Assembly (NCBI RefSeq): GCF_009769385.1
Contig: NZ_VKAB01000012.1
Span: forward strand, 347,809-411,808
DNA length: 64,000 nucleotides
Source of the DNA: Saccharothrix deserti
Lineage (GTDB): Bacteria > Actinomycetota > Actinomycetes > Mycobacteriales > Pseudonocardiaceae
Direction of reading: 5' to 3'
Of the stretch, positions 53,429-61,649 are shown piece after piece (the stretch's first letter is position 1; the number at the start of each line of letters is the position of its first letter). Below the pieces are notes generated by a model. That model did not search any database and was not told the origin of the DNA. It was given only the letters and a program-made list of their open reading frames with translations. Position numbers and translations under genes: made by a program.

Positions 53429-53441
53429 CTACGACGTGTGA
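53429..53441. repeat. right attachment-site repeat (att core)
   Basis: CTACGACGTGTGA, identical to the sequence at the glnA stop codon. Confidence 0.6.
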
Positions 53442-53481
53442 GCCTCGCGGCCGCAGCAGCGCGTTGAGCGCTGAGTCGTGA

Positions 53482-53516
53482 CGATGGCCCGCCAGCCCTC
53501 AGCTGGCGGGCCATCG
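53482..53516. terminator. hairpin, probably the original glnA terminator
   Basis: CGATGGCCCGCCAGC and GCTGGCGGGCCATCG form a perfect 15-bp stem with a 5-nt loop. It lies 41 bp past the right att repeat, so excision of the element would place it just after the glnA stop codon. Confidence 0.65.
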
Positions 53517-53709
53517 CGCATCTGCACGCCTGCGTCCCGGAGGCCGGCTGAGGCCGCCGACCGGCCGGGATCTCAGCGGACCCGATGGCCGCCTGAAGTT
53601 TTTCCTCTTTTTTCGGGACCACATCGGGGACAACTCGTCGTCGCGCCGGGACTACATTCGGGCAAGTAACGTCTTGCCGCGAATAAACGGCTCGGAGTGG
53701 AGGCTGTCA

Positions 53710-54662
53710 GTGCCGACAAAGGGTTCACGGGCGAGAACGTCCCCACTCACCCGCATTCACATGAATGCGACGACGCGACGCCTTCGCGGCGCCGTGCTCG
53801 CCATTCTCACCACTGGCATGGTGCTCAGCGCGACGAGTGGAACGGCGAACGCGGCGGAAACGGCGAATGGCGGTCCGGAAGCCGGCGCCGAGGCAGCTGA
53901 TTTCCCCACGCAGGACCCACTGCAGTGCACGCCTTTCAACAGCACGGCAGACGCACGGGAAGCTGCGGACAACGCGGCTGCGGTGGTCACCGCCTGGGCC
54001 GCCTTCAGTGACGTCCCCGGAGCCGAAGAGCTTTACCGCGACTACCTCACACCGGGCAAGTTCTCCCCGCACCGGAAGAATCTCAACCAAATCTACTCGA
54101 AGTCGGTCACCGATCAGGTCATCGGCCAGTTCCGCACGGCGAAAGAAACAGGTGACGCCGTTTCCGGGATGGTCGGCGGGCTCAAGAACAAGATCCTCAC
54201 CGCGCCGCGCAGGTTCGGGGTCGAGTACGACCTCAGGCGGGTGGGACTGGGACGGAACGTCCCATTTCCTGGAGCGACCTGTCCACCACCCCCGGCTTCA
54301 TCGCCGGTGGACTCAGCGGGGTGGTGCTACCGGACGACACGTCCTTCGCGGACGTTCGCGATATCACCGGGAAGTACACGCTGACCAAGACGGTTTCCAA
54401 CGGAGAACCCAGGGTCACCCTTGGTCTGCACCACCTGAGCCTGACCGTGAAAGATTCCATCGACTTCTGCCCCGGCAACCTCGGCGCCGGCCTCATCCGC
54501 GACGTCGCCCTGGGCATGAGCCGCCTCGAACGGACTCCTTACCAGGACGGAAAGGAGTGCGGCGGCAAGTCGAGCTGCACGTATGCGAAGCCGGTCCTCT
54601 TCAAGGTCACGGTGCCGCTGGACGATGTCTCCGTCGACGTGACGGACGTGGTGAAGCCCTGA
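53710..54662 (+). pseudogene. secreted protein gene with a frameshift
   Basis: GTG 53710 has GGAGTGGAGG upstream. The product starts with a basic region and a signal peptide (RRLRGAVLAILTTGMVLSAT, then SGTANAAE as cleavage site). The first frame is protein-like up to RFGVEYDLRR near 54240; beyond it the good frame is shifted by one and reads ISWSDLSTTPGFIAGGLSGV, DDTSFADVRDITGKYTLTKT and ends DVTDVVKP at 54662. Joined, it would be a 315-residue exported protein. A one-base deletion or error in the G-rich 54230-54260 region is implied. Family unknown. Confidence 0.65.
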
Positions 54663-54804
54663 CGTCCTGCCAGGCCTGGCCGACCACCCGTTCGGTGGTC
54701 GGCAGGCTGCGGGCGCCACGGCGCAGTTGCACGGGCAGCAGCCAGTCGCGGAAGAACTCGTGGAACGCGGGCAGGTTCGCGGGGACCGCCGTGCAGATCC
54801 TCAT
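54607..54804 (-). CDS. truncated NIPSNAP-like protein, 65 aa
   Basis: Starts RICTAVPANLPAFHEFFRDW then LLPVQLRRGARS, very like the start of NIPSNAP-type proteins, which are normally about 100 residues with more beta structure. After ARSLPTTERVVGQAW the similarity is lost and it ends in Arg/Pro-rich sequence inside the neighbouring convergent gene. ATG 54804 overlaps the DUF1232 stop (ATGA), so it was probably the last gene of that operon before truncation. Likely non-functional. Confidence 0.45.
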   Translation of the reverse strand: MRICTAVPANLPAFHEFFRDWLLPVQLRRGARSLPTTERVVGQAWQDVRASPRPSRRRRHRPAAP

Positions 54805-55205
54805 CCGGTACCGGAATCGACCCCGACCAGCCTGCGCACCACGGCCAGGCCCTCCGGTGTGCCGGGCCAGTGCTCCGCCACCAGCTCGGGCCCCGCCGCA
54901 CGGATCACCGAGCGGAGCACCCAGCTGACCAGGATCGCGTCGTCCGCGTAGCCGAGCACCGGGATGAAGTCCGGCACCAGGTCGAACGGCAGGGCGAGGT
55001 ACGCCAGCAGCAGCCACAGCCGGACCCGCGCCGAACGGGGCACCCGGGGGTCACGGGCGAGGCGGGCGACGAGGCGCAGCACGTCCGGCAGCAGCCGCAC
55101 GGCCAACGCCAGTGCCCCGCCCCGCGGCCGGACCAGGAACAGGCCCAGGAGCAGCACCAGCCACAGGCCGAGCAGCCCCAGGACGACACCGAGGAGGACG
55201 TCCAC
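54801..55205 (-). CDS. DUF1232 (YkvA-like) membrane protein, 134 aa
   Basis: One N-terminal helix (DVLLGVVLGLLGLWLVLLLG), then the DUF1232 core RLWLLLAYLALPFDLVPDFI and PVLGYADDAILVSWVLRSVI. PFDLVPDFIPVLGYADD is the family signature. Function unknown. GTG 55205 begins directly after the stop of the upstream gene, so they are cotranscribed. Confidence 0.88.
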   Translation of the reverse strand: MDVLLGVVLGLLGLWLVLLLGLFLVRPRGGALALAVRLLPDVLRLVARLARDPRVPRSARVRLWLLLAYLALPFDLVPDFIPVLGYADDAILVSWVLRSVIRAAGPELVAEHWPGTPEGLAVVRRLVGVDSGTG

Positions 55206-55853
55206 CTACTTGGGGATCGGAATCCCGCTCACGGTCACCGCACCCCCGGTGGGCGCGAGCTGGCCGATGATCCCGGCGAACGTCAGCGAGAACGTCGTGC
55301 TCGACGCGCCGACCCGCTGGTCCAGCTCGACGAACCCGTTGATGCTGGAGTTCCTCGCGATCGACACCGGCCACCGGCTGGTCGACGGGGACGCGCCGTA
55401 GCTGCGCTGCGCGTCGTCGACCGCCGAGATGGACGCGACCGGCAGGTCCATCTTCGCGGTGCTGGCGTTTATGGCGGTGACGAACACCTTGAGGCGGCCA
55501 CCCAGGCTCTCGACCTTGGTGACTTCCACGGTGAGCAGGCCGCGCGCCTGCTTCCACGCTCCGGTGACGGTCTTGTTCTCCGCGCTGGGCGGCGCGTCGT
55601 CCGCCGACGAGGAGGACGGGGCCGAACCCACCGCGCCGTCCAGGGTGCCGCCGCCGATGGTCTCGTCGGACGTGCGGGTCGGCGTGGTCGGGGCCGTCGA
55701 CGAGGTTTCGCCCAGGCTGAAGCTCAACGCGCCGACGCCGACCGTGCCCGCCGTAACGGCCTGGATCACGCCGAGAAGCACGAGCACGCCGAGCATGACC
55801 ATGCTGATCTTGAGAACTGCGCTGCTCTTCTTGCGGTGAATCTCGTCGTCCAT
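55206..55853 (-). CDS. membrane-anchored extracytoplasmic protein, 215 aa
   Basis: Short cytoplasmic start (DDEIHRKKSSA), one membrane helix (VLKISMVMLGVLVLLGVIQA), a Ser/Thr/Pro linker and a C-terminal beta domain with LLTVEVTKVESLGGRLKVFV and TTFSLTFAGIIGQLAPTGGA, resembling DUF4352-type immunoglobulin-like domains. ATG 55853 with GGAC near. First gene of a three-gene leftward unit, divergent from the 71-aa gene. Function unknown. Confidence 0.7.
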   Translation of the reverse strand: MDDEIHRKKSSAVLKISMVMLGVLVLLGVIQAVTAGTVGVGALSFSLGETSSTAPTTPTRTSDETIGGGTLDGAVGSAPSSSSADDAPPSAENKTVTGAWKQARGLLTVEVTKVESLGGRLKVFVTAINASTAKMDLPVASISAVDDAQRSYGASPSTSRWPVSIARNSSINGFVELDQRVGASSTTFSLTFAGIIGQLAPTGGAVTVSGIPIPK

Positions 55854-56041
55854 GACGTCCTTCGTCCGGGCGCACGCGTGCGAATACGAATCTCCCCCGT
55901 GAGTAGCGACAGTCTCGACATAGGGAACGCCAATAGTCAATGCGCAGAGGCCCCTGATCGACAGTGCGTAGCCCCCAATCAACACGCCGTCGACACGGGG
56001 CTGCCCGTGCCCCGATCGGGAAGTGAGGTTAGGGTCACGCC

Positions 56042-56257
56042 GTGTCTGATGACGTCGCAACCACCGCGCAGGTGCTGTCCACCAACATCTTCGACTCCGC
56101 CGCCGAGGCGATCGAGGCGATCGGCGCCGCCGACGTGCTCGGTCTCGGTGTCCGGGTGTCGAACCGCCTCGTCCAGGACGAGGAGTCCGACGACACTCTC
56201 GTTGAGGAGTGGATCGTCGAACTGCTCACCTCGGTTCCGACCGCCGACGAGGAGTGA
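56042..56257 (+). CDS. small acidic protein, 71 aa
   Basis: Reads SDDVATTAQVLSTNIFDSAA then EAIEAIGAADVLGLGVRVSN and an acidic tail ESDDTLVEEWIVELL. No cysteine and no membrane segment; net charge strongly negative. GTG 56042 is used and a hairpin terminator follows directly, so it is a single-gene unit. I do not recognise it. RiPP precursor was considered but there is no core-like end and no processing gene nearby. Confidence 0.6.
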   Translation: MSDDVATTAQVLSTNIFDSAAEAIEAIGAADVLGLGVRVSNRLVQDEESDDTLVEEWIVELLTSVPTADEE

Positions 56258-56264
56258 GGCAGCC

Positions 56265-56295
56265 GAAGGGCCCCCGCCCTCGACGGGGGCCCTTC
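56265..56295. terminator. intrinsic terminator
   Basis: GAAGGGCCCCCG and CGGGGGCCCTTC form a perfect 12-bp stem with a 7-nt loop, eight bases past the stop of the 71-aa gene. Confidence 0.8.
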
Positions 56296-56334
56296 ACCCA
56301 AGCCCGAGCCCAAGCCCAAGCTGTGTAACGCAAA

Positions 56335-57264
56335 TCACACCGTCAGCACGACCTTGCCCCGCACGTGCCTGCCTTCCAGCAGCCGGTGCGCGTCGGCGGC
56401 CCGCGCCAGCGGGAACGTCTGCTGCACCTCCACCTTCAACGCACCCGACCCGGCGTGCCCGGCCAGCCACTCCAGATCCGCGGCGACGGGCTTGGCGTAC
56501 GCGTACCGCCCGCCGAGCTCCAGCACGTTGGTGTCCACAATGGACACGATCCGGGCCGGGTCGCGGACCAGGGCGGGTGAGTCGTTGAGCGCCGCGCCGC
56601 CGACGCAGTCGAACGCCACGTCGACCAGCCCGTCGCCGCCGATCAGCTCGGCCACGTTGTCCACCAGCGCGTCCCCGTAGGCCACCGGCTCCACGCCGAG
56701 CGACCGGAGGAAGTCGTGGTTGCGCGGCGACGCCGTGCCGATGACCCGCGACGCGCCCATGATCCGCGCCACCTGCACGGCGAGGTGCCCGACACCGCCG
56801 GCGGCGGCGTGCACGAGCACCGTGTCACCGGCGGACACACCGACCTTCCGCAACGCCTGCACGGCCGTCAGCCCGGTCAGCGCGAGCCCACCCGCCTCCT
56901 CGAACGACAACGACGCCGGCTTGTGCGCCAACCCGCGCTCGGTGGCCGCGATCAGCTCCGCGTACGTGCCGTGCTGCACGTGGTCCTTGCGCTGGTAGCC
57001 GAACACCTCGTCGCCGACCTTGAACCCGTCCACCGCGGGCCCCACGGCACGCACCACACCCGCCACGTCCCAACCGGGGATCAGCGGGAAGTGGTGCGGC
57101 AGCGAGCCCGCGACGTACCCCATGCGGACGTACCGGTCGACCGGGTTCACCCCCGCCGCCCGCACCTCGACCAACACCTGGTCGAGCGCGATCACCGGGT
57201 CCGGCAGCTCCCGCACCACGAGGACGTCGGCATCTCCGAATTCGTTCTGCGCGATCGCTTTCAC
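56335..57264 (-). CDS. NADPH:quinone reductase-like zinc-free alcohol dehydrogenase, 309 aa
   Basis: MDR superfamily oxidoreductase. GroES-like N terminus (EVRAAGVNPVDRYVRMGYVA, GWDVAGVVRAVGPAVDGFKV) and a Rossmann domain with the nucleotide motif VLVHAAAGGVGHLAVQVARI. Catalytic zinc ligands of alcohol dehydrogenases are absent, so it belongs with quinone oxidoreductases (QOR). GTG 57264. It follows glnE in the same direction with 12 bp between them. Substrate unknown. Confidence 0.9.
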   Translation of the reverse strand: MKAIAQNEFGDADVLVVRELPDPVIALDQVLVEVRAAGVNPVDRYVRMGYVAGSLPHHFPLIPGWDVAGVVRAVGPAVDGFKVGDEVFGYQRKDHVQHGTYAELIAATERGLAHKPASLSFEEAGGLALTGLTAVQALRKVGVSAGDTVLVHAAAGGVGHLAVQVARIMGASRVIGTASPRNHDFLRSLGVEPVAYGDALVDNVAELIGGDGLVDVAFDCVGGAALNDSPALVRDPARIVSIVDTNVLELGGRYAYAKPVAADLEWLAGHAGSGALKVEVQQTFPLARAADAHRLLEGRHVRGKVVLTV

Positions 57265-57276
57265 GAACTCCAGTGT

Positions 57277-60219
57277 TCAGGAACCGTAGAAGATCCGCTC
57301 GATCACGGCCCGCGCGCGACGGGTCGTGCGGCGGTAGGAGTCCAGGAACTCGCCGGGATCGACGTCGTGCCCCATCACCGACGCCACCGCCGCCAGGTCG
57401 CGCCCGGTCGTCGGCAGCTGATCACCCGGCTTGCCGCGCACCAGCACGACCGCGTTGCGCGCCCTGGTCGCCATCACCCACGAGTCCATCAGCGCGGACG
57501 CGTCGTCCGGCGACATCAGCCGCGCCTCCGTGGCCGCACGCAGTCCGCGCACGGTCGACGGCGTGCGCAGGCCGGGCACCTCGAACGCGTGCTGCAACTG
57601 CAGCAGCTGCACGGTCCACTCGACGTCCGCGAGCCCGCCGCGTCCCAGCTTGGTGTGGGTGGACGGGTCGGCGCCGCGCGGCAGCCGTTCCGCCTCCACA
57701 CGCGCCTTGATGCGCCGGATCTCCCGCACCGCCCCGGCGTCCAGACCTTCCGAGGGGTACCGCACCGGGCTGATCATCTCGATGAACCGCGCGCCCAGGT
57801 CCGCGTCACCCGCGATGAACCGGGCCCGCAGCAACGCCTGCGCCTCCCACAGCTCGGCCCACTGCGCGTAGTACGCCCGGTAGGACTCCAGGGTGCGCAC
57901 CAGCGGCCCCTGCCTGCCCTCCGGCCGCAGGTCCGTGTCGACCTGCAACGCCGGGTCCTGGCTGGGCGCGCTGAGCAGCCGCCGCACCTGCTCCACCACG
58001 GACGACGCGTAACGGGCGGCGTCCGAGTCGGTCACGCCCGGCGCGGGCTCGCACACGAACATCACGTCGGCGTCCGAGCCGTACCCCAGCTCACGTCCGC
58101 CGAGCCGGCCCATGCCGATCACCGCGATCGACGCCAACCGCCCGCCCGAGGACCGCACCACGGCGTCCATCGCCGCCTGCAACACCGCCACCCACACCTC
58201 GGACAGCGACACGCACACCGTCCGCAACGGCACCAGCCCGAGCAGGTCCGCCGCCGCCACCCGCAGCAGCTCCTGGCGGCGCAGCGACCGGGCGGCGGTG
58301 ACCGCGCGGTCCAGGTCGTTGTACCGGGACACCGCGCTGCGCAACGGGTTGCCGATGGTCATCGGGTCGCGGCCGACCAACGCCGTGGTGTCGGCCAGCA
58401 GCGGCAGCACCTCCGGCGCCCGCACCAGCAGGTCCGGCACGAACTTCGACGTGCCGAGCAGCGCGGCCAGCCGGTCGACCACCGTGGCCTCGTCCCGCAA
58501 CAGCCGCAGGTACCAGGGCGTTTCGGCCAACGCCTCGGACACCCGCCGGTACGCCAGCAGACCGCCGTCCGGGTCGGGTGTGGTGGCGAACAGGTCGAGC
58601 AGCACCGGCAGCAACGCCGTCTGGATCCGGGCCCGCCGGGAAACACCCCTGGTCAACGCCTCGATGTGCTTCAACGCCCCGTCCGGGGCGGCATAACCCA
58701 ACGCGGCGAGCCGTGCCGCCGCCTGGGACGTGGTCAACCTCAGCGCCTCCGTCGGCACGTTCGCGACAGCCTGCAACAGCGGCCGGTAGAACAGCTTCTC
58801 GTGCAGCCTGCGCACCTGGTTGGCGCGCTTGCGGAACTCGGCGAGCAGCACCTGGCTCTCCGACAGCCCGCCCTCGGCCTGCAACCCCGACGCGCGCGCC
58901 AGCCACCGCAACGCCGACACGTCGTCGTCCGCCGGGAACAGGTGCGTGCGCAGCAGCCGCTGCAACTGCAACCGGTGCTCCAACGTGCGCAGGAACCGGT
59001 AGGCGCGACCGAAGTCGGCGGCGTCCGTGCGGCCCACGTACCCGCCGAGCCCCAACGCGGCCAACGCCTGGGTCGTCGTGGTGATGCGCAGGTCCTCGTC
59101 ACCGCGCCCGTGCACGAGCTGGAGCAACTGCACGGCGAACTCGACGTCCCGCAGCCCGCCGCGCCCCAGCTTCAGCTCCCGATCGGTCAGCCCGGCAGGC
59201 ACGTGGTCCTCGACGCGACGGCGCATGGCCTGCACGTCGGGCACGAAGTTCTCCCGTTCGGCGGCCGTCCACACCAGCGGCCGCACCACGTCCATGTACC
59301 GCTGCCCCAGCTCCTCGTCACCGGCCACCGGCCGGGCCTTGAGCAGCGCCTGGAACTCCCACGTCCGCGCCCACCGCTGGTAGTAGGTGGCGTGGCCCTC
59401 CAGGGTTCGCACCAGAGCGCCCGACTTGCCCTCCGGCCGCAGCGCCGCGTCCACCTCGAAGCACGCCTGGCCCGCGATCTGCATCATCGTGCTGGCCAGC
59501 CGGGTCGCCACCGCGATATCGCCCTCGCCGACGAACACCACGTCCACGTCGCTGACGTAGTTCAGCTCCCGCGCCCCGCACTTGCCCATCGCGATCACCG
59601 CGAGCCGGCACTCGTCGAACCGCGGCACCTGCCGTGCGGCGACGTCCAGCGCGGCCCGCAACGCCGCCACCGCCAGGTCCGACAGCAGGGCCGCGACGTC
59701 GTCGTAACTCACGTACAGCTGCTCGGGCTCGACCACGTGCGCCAGGTCCTCGGCGGCGATCCGGCACAGCAGCGCCCGGTACTCCAGCCGCAACGCCCGC
59801 GCCGCGTCCGCGCCGGTCAGCCCTTCGACCGCGCCGACGAGGATCGGCGCGAACACCTCGGCGCCCACCGGGTCGACGGCGGCCAGGCCGCGCCAGCGGT
59901 CCGGGTTCGCGACCAGGAAGTCCGACAACGCGGTGGACGAGCCGAGCACCGCCAGCAGCCGTCCGCGCAACGCCTCGTTGTCCCGCAACGCCTGGTCCAG
60001 CTCGGGCCACTCGTCACCGAGCGCGATGCGCAGCCGGTCGGCACCCCGCAACGCCAGGTCCGGGTCCGGGCTGCGGGACAACGCAACCAGGATCTGCTCG
60101 TTGCCCTCGCTCGGCCGCCGCCCCTCCCACCAACCCGCGGCACGCAGGTGTTCACCGCTGCGCGTCTCGGTCAAGCCGAACCGCGCGGGGGACGTGGGGA
60201 GGCGAGCTGGATCGGTCAT
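57277..60219 (-). CDS. glnE: glutamine synthetase adenylyltransferase/deadenylylase GlnE, 980 aa
   Basis: Bifunctional enzyme that adds and removes AMP on the Tyr of GlnA. Two nucleotidyltransferase domains are visible: first CRLAVIAMGKCGARELNYVS followed by DVDVVFVGEGD; second ASIAVIGMGRLGGRELGYGS followed by DADVMFVCEP, each with the Gx-D-x-D metal site. Each is followed by its helical PII-uridylyl-type region (GRGGLRDVEFAVQLLQLVHG; LGRGGLADVEWTVQLLQLQH). Length matches actinobacterial GlnE. ATG or GTG at 60219. It lies 12 kb from glnA. Confidence 0.96.
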   Translation of the reverse strand: MTDPARLPTSPARFGLTETRSGEHLRAAGWWEGRRPSEGNEQILVALSRSPDPDLALRGADRLRIALGDEWPELDQALRDNEALRGRLLAVLGSSTALSDFLVANPDRWRGLAAVDPVGAEVFAPILVGAVEGLTGADAARALRLEYRALLCRIAAEDLAHVVEPEQLYVSYDDVAALLSDLAVAALRAALDVAARQVPRFDECRLAVIAMGKCGARELNYVSDVDVVFVGEGDIAVATRLASTMMQIAGQACFEVDAALRPEGKSGALVRTLEGHATYYQRWARTWEFQALLKARPVAGDEELGQRYMDVVRPLVWTAAERENFVPDVQAMRRRVEDHVPAGLTDRELKLGRGGLRDVEFAVQLLQLVHGRGDEDLRITTTTQALAALGLGGYVGRTDAADFGRAYRFLRTLEHRLQLQRLLRTHLFPADDDVSALRWLARASGLQAEGGLSESQVLLAEFRKRANQVRRLHEKLFYRPLLQAVANVPTEALRLTTSQAAARLAALGYAAPDGALKHIEALTRGVSRRARIQTALLPVLLDLFATTPDPDGGLLAYRRVSEALAETPWYLRLLRDEATVVDRLAALLGTSKFVPDLLVRAPEVLPLLADTTALVGRDPMTIGNPLRSAVSRYNDLDRAVTAARSLRRQELLRVAAADLLGLVPLRTVCVSLSEVWVAVLQAAMDAVVRSSGGRLASIAVIGMGRLGGRELGYGSDADVMFVCEPAPGVTDSDAARYASSVVEQVRRLLSAPSQDPALQVDTDLRPEGRQGPLVRTLESYRAYYAQWAELWEAQALLRARFIAGDADLGARFIEMISPVRYPSEGLDAGAVREIRRIKARVEAERLPRGADPSTHTKLGRGGLADVEWTVQLLQLQHAFEVPGLRTPSTVRGLRAATEARLMSPDDASALMDSWVMATRARNAVVLVRGKPGDQLPTTGRDLAAVASVMGHDVDPGEFLDSYRRTTRRARAVIERIFYGS

Positions 60220-60258
60220 CGACGAACACCGTAGCCCGGTTCGGCGCGGGACGAAGCG

Positions 60259-60354
60259 TCAGCCGGCCACGATCAAGTAGATGCCGAACAACACTACGGT
60301 CACACACGCCGGCAGGCACGCCGCCGCGGCCGAGGGCGTGTGGCGAAACCTCAC
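60259..60354 (-). CDS. possible 31-aa membrane peptide
   Basis: A 32-codon frame between the amidotransferase gene and glnE reads RFRHTPSAAAACLPACVTVV then LFGIYLIVAG: a basic start and one hydrophobic segment. GTG 60354 has no convincing ribosome-binding site. It could be a real small membrane protein or chance. Confidence 0.3.
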   Translation of the reverse strand: MRFRHTPSAAAACLPACVTVVLFGIYLIVAG

Positions 60355-60364
60355 CGGAGGTTCG

Positions 60365-61102
60365 TCACACGAGCGGCAGACTCCGGTGGATCGTCAGCTC
60401 ACCCGTGGCGAGGCGCACGAATCGTTCGGCGAACGGCTGCCAGACCTCCCGGATGTCCTCGTGCCCCTCGGCGAGCCTCTCCGGGGCGAGCAGTCCCGGA
60501 CGAGCACCGGCCACGACGTCCGGGTACCCGGCCGCCCAGCGCAGAACCATCTCCGGCGTGGTCTCGATGTGGAACTGCACGCCGTAGGCGCGGTCACCGA
60601 CGCGGAACGCCTGGTTGGCGCACTTCGGGGAGGACGCGAGCAGCAGCGCGGTCGGCGGCAGCAACCCGACCTCGTCCTCGTGGAACTGCAGCACGTCCGG
60701 CGTCCACGGCAGCTCCCCGAACAACGGGTCACCGCTCGCCGCGTCCCGCTTCGCCACCAGGTTCAGGCCGATCTCGGGCCCGTGCGGACTGCGCCGCACC
60801 TGCCCACCGGTGGCCGCCGCGAGCAGCTGCGCGCCGAGGCAGACCGCGAGCAGCGGCACCCGCTTGGCCACCGCGTGGGACAGGAGTTTGCGCACGTCCG
60901 CGAGCCACGGGTGCGCGACGTCGTCCAACGCCCCCATCGCACCGCCCAGGCACACCACGCCCTGGTAGCCGTCGAGCGTGTCCGGCACCGGCTCCTCGTA
61001 GGGCTTCACCACGTCCAGCACCGCCCCGGCGGCGGTCAACCACTCGCCGAGGCGGGCGGGCGGGTCGTCGTGGTCGGGTTGCAGCACGAGCAGGCGGGTC
61101 AC
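60365..61102 (-). CDS. class I glutamine amidotransferase, GMP-synthase-like, 245 aa
   Basis: Stand-alone GATase1 domain. Nucleophile elbow VPLLAVCLGAQLLAAATGGQ supplies the catalytic Cys, GVQFHIETTPEM the His, followed by Glu. Oxyanion strand is VVCLGGAMGALDD. GTG 61102. Such proteins (YfeJ/GuaA-like) release ammonia from glutamine or gamma-glutamyl compounds; partner unknown. Being next to glnE makes a role in glutamine use attractive, but this is only context. Confidence 0.88.
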   Translation of the reverse strand: MTRLLVLQPDHDDPPARLGEWLTAAGAVLDVVKPYEEPVPDTLDGYQGVVCLGGAMGALDDVAHPWLADVRKLLSHAVAKRVPLLAVCLGAQLLAAATGGQVRRSPHGPEIGLNLVAKRDAASGDPLFGELPWTPDVLQFHEDEVGLLPPTALLLASSPKCANQAFRVGDRAYGVQFHIETTPEMVLRWAAGYPDVVAGARPGLLAPERLAEGHEDIREVWQPFAERFVRLATGELTIHRSLPLV

Positions 61103-61117
61103 CCGACCGAGGGTAGA

Positions 61118-61570
61118 TCAGCAGTCGCAGGTGATGCCGTGCAGGCCCGCGCCCCCCACCGGGTGACCCTCCGCTGAGTGACCCTCCACTGGGTAGCCGG
61201 CCGCCTGCCACGTCGTGATGCCGCCGGCCAGCCGCTTCACCTTGAACCCGAGCCGTGACAGCTTGAGCGCGCCCTTGGTCGCGGCGTTGCACTCGAAGCT
61301 CTCGCAGTAGCAGACGTAGACGAGGTCGCGGTCCCAGTCGGCGGTCGTCGTCCCGTCGATCTCCCAGTGCGGGAGGTTGATCGCGCCGGGGATGCGTGCG
61401 CGCTCGAATGCCTCGGGGCTGCGGGTCTCGACGAGTTGGAAGCCCTCGGTGGTGCCTGCCTTCAGGTCGCGGACCACGTCGTCCGGGTCGGCCTCGAAGG
61501 CCAGTTCCGCGGCGAAGAACGCGGCGGCGGAAGCGGGGTCGGCGGCGGGGAAGCGGAGTGTGTTGGTCAT
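61118..61570 (-). CDS. rhodanese-like protein, 150 aa
   Basis: Rhodanese fold: GFQLVETRSPEAFERARIPG, AINLPHWEID, then the active-site loop DLVYVCYCESFECNAATKGA with Cys residues, and GFKVKRLAGGITTWQAAGYP. The C terminus repeats GHSAEGHP and ends CDC, an extra Cys pair. ATG 61570 used; ATG 61606 would add 12 residues. Divergent from the Lrp gene. Probably a sulfur transferase or redox sensor; substrate unknown. Confidence 0.88.
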   Translation of the reverse strand: MTNTLRFPAADPASAAAFFAAELAFEADPDDVVRDLKAGTTEGFQLVETRSPEAFERARIPGAINLPHWEIDGTTTADWDRDLVYVCYCESFECNAATKGALKLSRLGFKVKRLAGGITTWQAAGYPVEGHSAEGHPVGGAGLHGITCDC

Positions 61571-61649
61571 GAGTAAATGGTCGCTGACCAGCGTGTTCTT
61601 CCCCATGGAGAAGTCCAGGTGAACGGGCGCTCCCGCTTACGATTCCACG

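Larger units (their letters stand above)
44818..53441. mobile_element. pSAM2-type AICE inserted at the 3' end of glnA
   Basis: An 8.6-kb integrative and conjugative element. Cargo order on the minus strand: three small proteins, Tra (FtsK-like), RepSA-like initiator, Xis, Int; on the right a KorSA-like repressor, a Nudix protein and a membrane protein. Boundaries are inferred from the repeat CTACGACGTGTGA at 44818-44830 and 53429-53441 (no mismatch in 13 bp; 15 of 16 with flank) and from paired arm-like repeats just inside each end. The right repeat is followed by a strong hairpin, probably the original glnA terminator. Confidence 0.75.

Noticed and set aside
56042..56257. RiPP precursor peptide
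   Set aside because: No Cys/Ser/Thr-rich or ring-forming core and no modifying enzyme beside it.
56716..60234. Plus-strand open frame of 1172 codons opposite glnE
   Set aside because: It is rich in His, Arg, Gln and Pro with no motif and lies fully antisense to a well-recognised glnE; typical high-GC shadow.
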